Assembly: GCF_025685575.1 (NCBI RefSeq)
Contig: NZ_JAGSYD010000005.1
Span: forward strand, 186,567-250,566
DNA length: 64,000 nt
Direction of reading: 5' to 3'
DNA from: Granulicella cerasi
GTDB lineage: Bacteria > Acidobacteriota > Terriglobia > Terriglobales > Acidobacteriaceae
Of this stretch, positions 16,946-23,724 are shown piece by piece. Position 1 is the first letter of the stretch; every line of letters starts with the position of its first letter. The position numbers and the translations under genes are program-made. Below the pieces are notes generated by a model. The model worked only from the letters and a program-made list of their open reading frames with translations, did not search any database and was not told the origin of the DNA.

Positions 16946-17406
16946 AGCCCGCGCTCACGGCGGTCCTGGACATCACTCTGTGGCCGGTTGTGCAACTGAC
17001 CATCAGCGCGCTTATCCTGCGTGTGCCCTTGCAGCGCTTCGAGCATGACAATGTCCTGACGGAGATAAGTCAGCCTCGACGCGCAGCCAGATTCTATCGG
17101 CATCTCCGCGTACCACAGTGGAAAAGGCACTTACCGGACGGCGCAAGCTGGCTGGGAGGCGCGCGAAAATCTCTCCGCTCATTCGACGTGCGCGACTCGC
17201 AGCGTTTCCTCGCAGAAACTCGACGCGCGGAGCTTGCACACTGGCTGCAACTCTGCTGTGCACCTGTCTTCTTCCTCTGGAACCCGCGATGGGCGTCCGT
17301 CGTTATCGGCGTTTATGCCGTGGCAGCGAACCTTCCGTGCATCCTCGCGCAGCGGTACAACCGAGCGATATTGCTACAGCGGAAACCCGCACCGACTAGG
17401 AGGTAA
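16942..17406 (+). CDS. crtO: CrtO-like acyltransferase (final staphyloxanthin-type step)
   Basis: This 154-residue membrane protein matches staphylococcal CrtO in length and layout: an N-terminal helix with WPVVQL, a basic middle with FYRHLRVPQWKRHLPDG, the block TRRAELAHW, and a C-terminal helix running YAVAANLPCILAQRYNR. CrtO adds a fatty acid to the sugar of glycosyl-diaponeurosporenoate. The ATG at 16942 overlaps the crtQ stop as ATGA; an earlier ATG at 16924 would lie within crtQ. The 3' end overlaps the convergent LacI-type gene by 11 bp. It completes a five-step set, which supports the whole operon assignment. Confidence 0.87.
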   Translation: MKPALTAVLDITLWPVVQLTISALILRVPLQRFEHDNVLTEISQPRRAARFYRHLRVPQWKRHLPDGASWLGGARKSLRSFDVRDSQRFLAETRRAELAHWLQLCCAPVFFLWNPRWASVVIGVYAVAANLPCILAQRYNRAILLQRKPAPTRR

Positions 17407-18394
17407 TGCGGGCGGTCGAGTCGCGGACTACAAGCCGTGGCAAGATCACTTCGGTCTGCGCCGATGCGTTGGCGTCACGGCCATGATGCAAAGCGAAGAA
17501 TGCTCGTGTCGCGATGTCGAGCCGCGAGAGATGCAACGTCGTGAGCGCCGGCTGCACAATCTCACTGAAAATGAGATCGTCAAAGCCGACGACCGACAAG
17601 TCCTTTGGAACCGAATATCCCAGGCGCTGCGTGGCGTGCAGTAGGCCCACAGCCGTCATGTCATTCGAGCAGATGACTGCGGTAGGTCGTTGCTTCATGC
17701 TGAAGATGCTTTCGGCGGCGGCTTGACCGCCGGTCATCTTATGATCGCCTTCGAAAATGAAACGCTCATTCGCCTTCAGTCCGCCCAAACGAAGAGCCTC
17801 GACGAACGCCTGGCGACGCCTGGCAGCCGAACTTAACGTCGGTGGCCCTGCCACGAAGCCGATCCGCTTATGCCCCAGCATCAGCAGGTGATCCACCGCT
17901 TCCTTCAGCCCATTCAGATAATCCACCGTGATGTTGTGCACGTCACCGAGCAGCACCGGCTGATTCAGGAACACCGCAGGAATACGCGCGTCGCGAATGC
18001 GCTGGATCGCGGCCTCACTCACTTCCGACGTAAGCACAGCAACGGCTGCGACGTTTCTCTCGAGCAGACGGCGCACGCTGGCCAACATCCGGTCTTCGCT
18101 GTAACCGCTATTGGCAAAGGTGACGTCAATGCCGTGCTCGGTCGCCAACGCCTCAAACTGCTCGATGAGATCGGGAAAGAAGGGGTTGCGGATGTCAGAG
18201 ACGATCAGGCCATAGACATTGCTGCGCCCGGACCGCAGGCTCCGAGCGCTGTTGTTAGGAATGTATTCGAGCTCGCGAATCGCGTCGCGAACGCGCTGCG
18301 CCGTCTCTTCCCGCACCTTCTGCGGGTAGTTCAACACTCGCGAGACGGTGGCACTCGAAACGCCAGCGCGCTTTGCAACGGCAAGAATATCCAT
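17396..18394 (-). CDS. LacI-family transcriptional regulator
   Basis: This DNA-binding repressor has 332 residues from the ATG at 18394. The helix-turn-helix starts at once (DILAVAKRAGVSSATVSRVLN), followed by the hinge helix with ARSLRSGRSNVYGL and a periplasmic-binding-like sugar-sensing domain with VSDIRNPFFPDL and ICSNDMTAVG. An upstream TTG or ATG would add residues before the normal LacI start and is not needed. It converges on crtO with an 11-bp overlap, so control of the carotenoid operon is possible but not shown. Its effector is unknown. Confidence 0.88.
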   Translation of the reverse strand: MDILAVAKRAGVSSATVSRVLNYPQKVREETAQRVRDAIRELEYIPNNSARSLRSGRSNVYGLIVSDIRNPFFPDLIEQFEALATEHGIDVTFANSGYSEDRMLASVRRLLERNVAAVAVLTSEVSEAAIQRIRDARIPAVFLNQPVLLGDVHNITVDYLNGLKEAVDHLLMLGHKRIGFVAGPPTLSSAARRRQAFVEALRLGGLKANERFIFEGDHKMTGGQAAAESIFSMKQRPTAVICSNDMTAVGLLHATQRLGYSVPKDLSVVGFDDLIFSEIVQPALTTLHLSRLDIATRAFFALHHGRDANASAQTEVILPRLVVRDSTARITS

Positions 18395-18481
18395 ACAAGT
18401 CAGCTGCCGAATTATATCGACTTGGACGAACGAAAGCATTCGCCCGGGTCTGTACTTATCGACCTTCGGCAAGCGCCTGAA

Positions 18482-19777
18482 TCAACGATTGCTGTCATCC
18501 GATCCGAGCCACGCCAAGCCCTGGGACACCGAGGTAAATACGTCCCCGGAGTTGACCTCGGCCTCACCAAAGCGATCCGTAAAGATCTTCCTCACCGCCG
18601 GAACCAGCGAAGTGCCACCGGTGAGAAAAACGCGATCCACCTCAGCCGCACGTAGCCCGGCAGCATCCAGCACCGCATCAATTGACCGCTCCATGCGTTC
18701 CAACTCCGGCGCGATCCATGTTTCGAAATCCGACCGCTGCACATCCTCATGCAGTTGGAGCGAACCCGTCTCGAGCGAGAAGGTGGCCGTCTCGCTCACG
18801 GAAAGCTGCGCTTTCACGCTCTGCACCGCTTGATGCAGTACGTAGCCCAGGTCTTCCTCCACGATCGTCCGCAGAGCAGAGATCTTGTCCGGCTCTGAAG
18901 CTCGTGTTTCAGCCACGCGCAACATATCGCGCACCTCGCGCGTGCGAAGGAATGACAAGGTGTGCCAGTGCTCCAGCCGACGGAATATCCACGCAGGCAA
19001 TGTCGGCAACTGCTTGCCGAAGGAGGTCGACGAGGACTCAGAGCCCAAAGCTGGAGAGATCAACCTGCGGACGATGCGCGCGTCGAAGGCATCTCCCGCC
19101 AACCCGACGCCCGTGCTCGCCAACACTTCCGCTGCTCCCTGATGCACACGGAGCAAAGAAAAGTCGGTTGTACCTCCGCCGAAATCACCGATGAGCGCGA
19201 CGCCTTCGGTCGCGTTTGCAGCGCGATACGCTCGAGCGGCGGCGACCGGCTCCATCGCGAAACTCACGTCTTCGAAACCTGCGTCCTTGAATGCAGCCAA
19301 CAGGCGTTGCTCCGCGAACACGTTGTCAGCTTCATCCCCTGCCCCGACAAACATCACCGGACGTCCAACAACGGCGCGGGTCACGTCGAAACCAAACGCT
19401 TCACTCGCGTGAGCGCGAAGATCACGCAGAATGCGCGCCACCAGTTCTTCAAAGCGATATTGCCGACCGAAGATCTCTGTACCTGTCAGGCTGCGCGCTG
19501 AGAGATGGCTCTTCAGAGACTGGATCAGACGTCTCTGGATCTCATCTTCATCCGCTTCCAGGTAATGCTCAACCGCCTCAGCACCGGTCCAGGAGCGCAC
19601 ACCGCTCGCTCCCGCAGTGGATCGGCCTCGTTCCAGATAAAGGAGCGAGCGCGATGAGCGGCTGCTCCCCAGTCGGGATCTGAACGCTACTTCTTCTACG
19701 CTTCCTTGACGTACGAGGGAGACGGAACTGTTCGTCGTTCCGAAATCGATCCCCACTACATGATTCTCTTGTCGCAA
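18482..19777 (-). CDS. Hsp70-family chaperone-like ATPase, YegD type
   Basis: This actin-fold ATPase of the Hsp70 superfamily lacks most of the usual peptide-binding domain, as in Escherichia coli YegD. Visible landmarks are the phosphate-1 motif GIDFGTTNSSV at the start, AVVGRPV, the EPVAAARAY block, phosphate-2 IGDFGGGTTDFSLL, and the adenosine motif FLTGGTSLVPAVRK. It is about 431 residues. The start chosen is TTG at 19777, five bases after GGGAG; ATG at 19834 would add 19 residues, while a GTG immediately before GIDFG is also possible. A role in protein quality control is a family inference. The clients are unknown. Confidence 0.85.
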   Translation of the reverse strand: MRQENHVVGIDFGTTNSSVSLVRQGSVEEVAFRSRLGSSRSSRSLLYLERGRSTAGASGVRSWTGAEAVEHYLEADEDEIQRRLIQSLKSHLSARSLTGTEIFGRQYRFEELVARILRDLRAHASEAFGFDVTRAVVGRPVMFVGAGDEADNVFAEQRLLAAFKDAGFEDVSFAMEPVAAARAYRAANATEGVALIGDFGGGTTDFSLLRVHQGAAEVLASTGVGLAGDAFDARIVRRLISPALGSESSSTSFGKQLPTLPAWIFRRLEHWHTLSFLRTREVRDMLRVAETRASEPDKISALRTIVEEDLGYVLHQAVQSVKAQLSVSETATFSLETGSLQLHEDVQRSDFETWIAPELERMERSIDAVLDAAGLRAAEVDRVFLTGGTSLVPAVRKIFTDRFGEAEVNSGDVFTSVSQGLAWLGSDDSNR

Positions 19778-19883
19778 TCTGGCTCCCGCACAGCGCGTCG
19801 CTCTGCCAGCGACGCCTCTGTAATTTTGCAGCATCCAGCCAGAAATTTTGAAATGCCACCGGGAAGTCGCAGCCGCACACAGA

Positions 19884-20276
19884 TCAATGAAGAATCAAAC
19901 TGACCGTCAGCGTAGCGAGCACGATGCACGTGATGACGACGTATATCCGATCACGCTCCAGCGCAAAGCCGATGATCGAGAAGAGCACGCGAATGATGGG
20001 CGTCAATAGCAGCACGATGATTCCGAGTTGAGCCAAGGCTTGTCCGCGGTCGGCGAGCTTTGCGCTTGTGCTGAAGAGCAGCCGCACTGTGCTTGCCGGA
20101 GACGCAAACAGGCTCGCCTCGCCGATGAAGTGATGGAACTCCGCTGGTTGCGGATGTGCCGTGATCAGCGCCAACGCTCCGCCCAGCAGTCCGAGCGTCG
20201 TCGCCGCGAGCACTCCGCCGCGCAGCGTCAAGCTGATCAGCCGCTCCAGAGACTTGTCCGTAACCTGCGCGCTCAT
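19884..20276 (-). CDS. DUF1634 membrane protein
   Basis: This 130-residue integral membrane protein has three hydrophobic segments (about 18-38, 78-100 and 108-128) and the conserved LISLTLRGGVLAA opening and ALAQLGIIVLLLTPIIRV block of DUF1634. Members are nearly always encoded next to a TSUP-family exporter, as here: its ATG overlaps the exporter stop as ATGA. It is probably an accessory subunit of that exporter. The biochemical function is unknown. Confidence 0.85.
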   Translation of the reverse strand: MSAQVTDKSLERLISLTLRGGVLAATTLGLLGGALALITAHPQPAEFHHFIGEASLFASPASTVRLLFSTSAKLADRGQALAQLGIIVLLLTPIIRVLFSIIGFALERDRIYVVITCIVLATLTVSLILH

Positions 20277-21109
20277 CGCGAACCTCGCAGTCCATGCACA
20301 ATCATCTGCACAGCGATGATCGCGACGGTCGCGGCAAATACGCGGCGCAGTGTGACCACAGGCAATCTGGGCAACAAGCGAGCGCCCACCATTGACCCCG
20401 CGAGCACTCCCAGCATGACCGGCAGCGCAATGACGGGCTGAATGTAACCACGTTTGAGATAGATCGCGGCACTTGCGACACCGGTCACACCGATCATGAA
20501 ACTACTTGTCGCCGTCGAAACCTTGAACGGAATCCCCATGACCCGATCCATCGCGATGACCTTCAGCGCACCGGAGCCAATGCCCAGCAAACCGGAGAGC
20601 ATCCCCGCAACGTACATGAGTCCGAAGCCCGCCTTCGCATGCTCGACCTCGTAGTGGATCGTGCCCTGCGGGGTTACATAATCGCCGCCCAGGCGTAGCT
20701 TGCGCGTTAGCGGATCAGGATGCTTCTCCCGTGCCTCATCCCTCTTCATGCGAATGACGTTCCATGCTGAATGAAGCAGCACCAACCCAAACAAGATCGT
20801 CAGCGCGCCCGTAGGCGTCTTACTCGCGAGGAGTGCACCTGAGATCGCGCCGACCGTCGTCGCGACTTCGAGGAACATTCCGATACGGATGTTCGAAAGG
20901 CCATCACGCACATACGCCGCAGCCGCGCCTGACGAGGTTGCCACGACGGAGACAAGGCTTGCTCCGATGGCATAACGGATATCCACCCCGAGCAATAAGG
21001 TGAGCGCAGGGGTCACGACAATACCTCCGCCCAGTCCGGTGATGGCTCCGAGGAGACCGGCCGTAATGGAGACCAGAAACACGATCAGGGTGAATTCATG
21101 CGCAGGCAT
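20273..21109 (-). CDS. TSUP (TauE/SafE) family anion exporter
   Basis: This 278-residue inner-membrane permease has two repeated halves, each opening with a glycine-rich stretch (GAITGLGGGIVVTPAL near residue 20 and GLLGIGSGALKV near 170), the hallmark of the TauE/SafE family that moves sulfite, sulfoacetate or related anions. About eight helices are visible. It is translationally coupled to the DUF1634 gene and divergent from a LysR regulator across 132 bp, a common layout for a regulated exporter. The substrate is not known. Confidence 0.88.
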   Translation of the reverse strand: MPAHEFTLIVFLVSITAGLLGAITGLGGGIVVTPALTLLLGVDIRYAIGASLVSVVATSSGAAAAYVRDGLSNIRIGMFLEVATTVGAISGALLASKTPTGALTILFGLVLLHSAWNVIRMKRDEAREKHPDPLTRKLRLGGDYVTPQGTIHYEVEHAKAGFGLMYVAGMLSGLLGIGSGALKVIAMDRVMGIPFKVSTATSSFMIGVTGVASAAIYLKRGYIQPVIALPVMLGVLAGSMVGARLLPRLPVVTLRRVFAATVAIIAVQMIVHGLRGSR

Positions 21110-21215
21110 CGGGAGTTTCGCTGTTCTTCAAACGGGAATAAAGGACAAGTCTCAAGGGCTGTCACCATTGAATCCCGCGACCTATAATCAGTCCAATCGT
21201 ATTTTGCGCATTGTC

Positions 21216-21234
21216 TATTCGGAAAGGCTGAATA
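21216..21234. promoter_or_regulatory. Candidate LysR-type operator
   Basis: An inverted repeat TATTC-N9-GAATA lies 7 bp before the lysR-type start codon and downstream of a TATAAT hexamer (21183-21188) that could be the -10 box of that gene. Spacing and symmetry fit a LysR-type binding site for autoregulation and control of the divergent exporter. The arms are short, so chance cannot be excluded. Confidence 0.35.
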
Positions 21235-21241
21235 CTCCCGA

Positions 21242-22168
21242 ATGTCCATGGAGCTGAAGCATCTTCAATCCTTCATCGCTGTCGCGGAACAGCTTAGCTT
21301 CGTGCGAGCGGCCCAGAGATTGCATATCTCGCAGCCAGCACTCACCGCGCACATCCAGCAGCTCGAAGAGAGCGTCGGCGCACAGTTGCTTCTGCGGAAT
21401 AAGCGCAGCGTACGGCTGACCGAAGCGGGAGCCGATTTTCTCGAGGCGGCTCGTGACATCCTTCATCGCGTGAAGAGAGCCGTTGATCAAGCTCAGGAAT
21501 CCGCTCGCGGAGAGACCGGACGGTTGAGGATTGGCTTCGTGTCCTCCGCGGCCCTGGAGATCGTTCCGCCTCTCGCCGTTGCTTACCGCAAGCGTTTCCC
21601 GGGCGTGCAACTGGACCTGATGAACTGGCGCACCAGCGACCAGTTGCGGCAACTGGCCGACAAGGAGCTCGACATCGGATTCGCGCGCATGCCCGCTCAA
21701 CACAAAGGCCTGAGCTTCGCTCGCATACACAGAGAGCCACTCGTCATGGTGCTTTCCAAGCAGCATCCTCTCGCTCGCAAGAAGGACCTACACCTTGCTG
21801 ACCTGCGCGATCAGCACTTCATCTTGTATGGCAGAAGATGGGCACCGGGCTTCTTCGATCAGATCCTCGACCTATGTCAGCAACAAGGCTTCACGCCGAA
21901 CATTCTGCAGGAAACCGCAGAGATGTACACCGCGGTCGCAATCGTCGCTGCGGGACTCGACGTCTCGATCCTCCCCCGCTCCGTAGTAGCAGCGCAGCGC
22001 CGAGGCATCGTCGTCAGAGAGCTCAAGTACCGCGAAGCGTTTTCCGAAATCGCCATCGTGACACGCGACGAGCCTGCTTCCGTGCTTGTTCGAAATTTCG
22101 TCAAGCTCGCCAAGTCAATGGCGAAAACAAAGCCCGAGGCGACGGCTATGCGTCTTCTCACGCGATAA
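21242..22168 (+). CDS. LysR-family transcriptional regulator
   Basis: This 308-residue regulator has an N-terminal winged helix-turn-helix (residues 3-62, with FIAVAEQLSFVRAAQRLHISQPALT split by helix turns) and an effector-binding domain (about 92-295) starting RLRIGFVSSAALEIVPPL. The start taken is ATG at 21242; ATG at 21248 gives the more typical MELKHL start and differs by two residues. It is divergent from the TSUP/DUF1634 pair, which it probably controls. The co-inducer is unknown. The next gene, a GDSL hydrolase, appears separately regulated. Confidence 0.9.
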   Translation: MSMELKHLQSFIAVAEQLSFVRAAQRLHISQPALTAHIQQLEESVGAQLLLRNKRSVRLTEAGADFLEAARDILHRVKRAVDQAQESARGETGRLRIGFVSSAALEIVPPLAVAYRKRFPGVQLDLMNWRTSDQLRQLADKELDIGFARMPAQHKGLSFARIHREPLVMVLSKQHPLARKKDLHLADLRDQHFILYGRRWAPGFFDQILDLCQQQGFTPNILQETAEMYTAVAIVAAGLDVSILPRSVVAAQRRGIVVRELKYREAFSEIAIVTRDEPASVLVRNFVKLAKSMAKTKPEATAMRLLTR

Positions 22169-22190
22169 AGATTGCGCGAGTGGTTCCGTG

Positions 22191-22204
22191 CGGTATCGTT
22201 ACCA
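22191..22204. promoter_or_regulatory. LacI-type operator copy 1 (upstream of GDSL hydrolase)
   Basis: The sequence CGGTATCGTTACCA fits the 14-bp consensus TGGTATCGnTnCCA found seven times in this locus. It lies 150 bp before the GDSL hydrolase start and 98 bp (centre to centre) before a second copy whose 12-bp core is identical. Confidence 0.65.
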
Positions 22205-22213
22205 TTTTTATGT

Positions 22214-22250
22214 GGCCGTGCAAGCAGGATTGCCAAGGTCTTGCACGGCC
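22214..22250. repeat. Perfect 11-bp inverted repeat
   Basis: GGCCGTGCAAG at 22214-22224 is perfectly repeated in inverted form at 22240-22250 with a 15-base spacer. It lies between the two operator copies and 46 bp after the lysR-type stop codon. It has no T-run after it, so it is either a weak transcription stop for the regulator gene or a protein-binding site. Confidence 0.6.
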
Positions 22251-22288
22251 CCGCCGCTTATCGTGAGGTTACAACGCTGGGATTCTTA

Positions 22289-22302
22289 TGGTATCGTTAC
22301 CT
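22289..22302. promoter_or_regulatory. LacI-type operator copy 2 (upstream of GDSL hydrolase)
   Basis: TGGTATCGTTACCT lies 39 bp before the GDSL hydrolase start codon, in a position to block transcription or initiation. It shares the exact core GGTATCGTTACC with copy 1. Confidence 0.7.
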
Positions 22303-22340
22303 CGCTTTTGCAAATTCGAGGAACAGAGGTCTCTAGAAAT

Positions 22341-23633
22341 ATGCATCGTCGCATTGCCGCCGCCATCGCCACTGCGGGTCTCGTCGCCGCCAGCTTGTCC
22401 GCACAAGAGAAGCCTTTCTACCTTCACGATGGCGATCGCGTCGTGTTCTACGGCGACAGCATCACCGACCAGCGCATGTACACCATGATCATCGAAACGT
22501 ATGCGATGACGCGCTATCCGGGCATGACTGTCGAGTATACGAACTCCGGCTGGGGCGGCGATCGCGTCAGCGGTGGTGGTGGTGGACCGATCGACACTCG
22601 ACTGCAACGCGATGTGGTGGCCTACAAGCCGAATGTCGTGACGATCATGCTGGGCATGAATGATGCAGGCTACAAGGCCCCCACCGAAGAGCTCGACAAG
22701 ACATACTTCGACGGCATGAAGTACATCGTCAACACCCTCCGCAAAGACTTGCCGGGGGTTCGACTTACGGCGATTCAGCCTTCTCCGTATGACAACGTAA
22801 CGCGGCCGCCTGCATTCCCGATCCAGAACAACTACATCTACAACAACGCACTCGTGGCTTATGGTCGTTGGATTGCGAACTACGGTGCGGCGAACGGCAT
22901 CACGGTTGCCGATGCGAACACAGACTTTGTGAAGATGCTGCAGAAGGCGTTTGCTAAAGACCCGGACACGGCTTCGAAGATCCTGCCGGACCACATTCAT
23001 CCTTCATTCGGCGGACATCTGATGCTCGCGGGACAAGTGCTGCGTGCGTGGGATGCTCGTCCCACAGTCGCCGCAGTCACGATCGACGTGAAAGGCTCGA
23101 AGGCTTCCGTGAAGGAGAGCGAACACACAAAGATCTCCGCACTCGATGCCTCGAATGGTGTGAAGTGGACCGAACTTGACGATGCCTTGCCGCTTCCCTT
23201 CACGCAGTGGCAAAGTATGTGGGGTGGAGGCCCGACGGTAAGTCTCGTAGTGGAGAGCTCCGACCTGATGACGCTGCTCAACGAAGAGCCGATGGCGGTG
23301 AAGGGGCTGAAGCCGGGCGTCTACGCTCTGCGAATTGATGGCAAGCAGATCAGCACCTTCTCTGATGTGGAGCTCGCAAATGGCGTGAACCTCGCGCCGA
23401 TCGTCACGCCGATGTCGGACCAGGCCTTCGACGTGTACCAGGCGGTGGCACAGCATAATGACCTCCACTTCGATCGCTTCCGCCATGTGCAGGTCGCTTT
23501 GGATTCCGATAAGTTCGCCGAGCAGTCAGCAGCATCCCAGGCAATGGACACGCTGGAGGCTGCCGTCGTGAAGAAGGCGCGCGAGCTCGCAAAGCCGAAG
23601 TCGCATACCTTTGAGCTTGTGCCTGTCTCCTAA
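22341..23633 (+). CDS. Secreted SGNH/GDSL hydrolase (glycan esterase-like)
   Basis: This 430-residue exported esterase starts at ATG 22341, with a signal peptide ending SLSAQ. The SGNH fold covers residues about 30-235: block I FYGDSITD (S40 nucleophile), a glycine block SGWGGDRVSGG, block III MLGMNDAGY, and block V DHIHPS with D217 and H220 completing the triad. About 190 further residues form an extra C-terminal domain of unknown role. Relatives remove acetyl or other acyl groups from polysaccharides, which fits the neighbouring glycosidases. Two operator copies lie upstream and a strong terminator follows. A longer in-frame reading from 22086 overlaps the lysR-type gene and lacks a signal peptide. 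Confidence 0.87.
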   Translation: MHRRIAAAIATAGLVAASLSAQEKPFYLHDGDRVVFYGDSITDQRMYTMIIETYAMTRYPGMTVEYTNSGWGGDRVSGGGGGPIDTRLQRDVVAYKPNVVTIMLGMNDAGYKAPTEELDKTYFDGMKYIVNTLRKDLPGVRLTAIQPSPYDNVTRPPAFPIQNNYIYNNALVAYGRWIANYGAANGITVADANTDFVKMLQKAFAKDPDTASKILPDHIHPSFGGHLMLAGQVLRAWDARPTVAAVTIDVKGSKASVKESEHTKISALDASNGVKWTELDDALPLPFTQWQSMWGGGPTVSLVVESSDLMTLLNEEPMAVKGLKPGVYALRIDGKQISTFSDVELANGVNLAPIVTPMSDQAFDVYQAVAQHNDLHFDRFRHVQVALDSDKFAEQSAASQAMDTLEAAVVKKARELAKPKSHTFELVPVS

Positions 23634-23646
23634 CCTCGCTCGGAAG

Positions 23647-23700
23647 ATTCGGCGTTGTTTCATGAACCCCTCACGAAACAGCGCCGAATTTGTTTGTAGG
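23647..23700 (+). terminator. Rho-independent terminator after GDSL hydrolase
   Basis: Fifteen-base arms (23647-23661 and 23675-23689), paired with one G-T wobble, enclose a 13-base loop and are followed by a T-rich stretch. It separates the esterase gene from the GH31-GH106 pair. Confidence 0.8.
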
Positions 23701-23724
23701 CTTTTCACGAAAGGTTGATCCACC

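Noticed and set aside
18820..19700. Plus-strand frames opposite the YegD-like gene
   Set aside because: They are short, overlap one another, and carry no recognisable protein pattern.
22086..22340. An N-terminal extension of the GDSL hydrolase
   Set aside because: It overlaps the lysR-type gene, covers both operators, and lacks a signal peptide; ATG 22341 gives a normal exported start.
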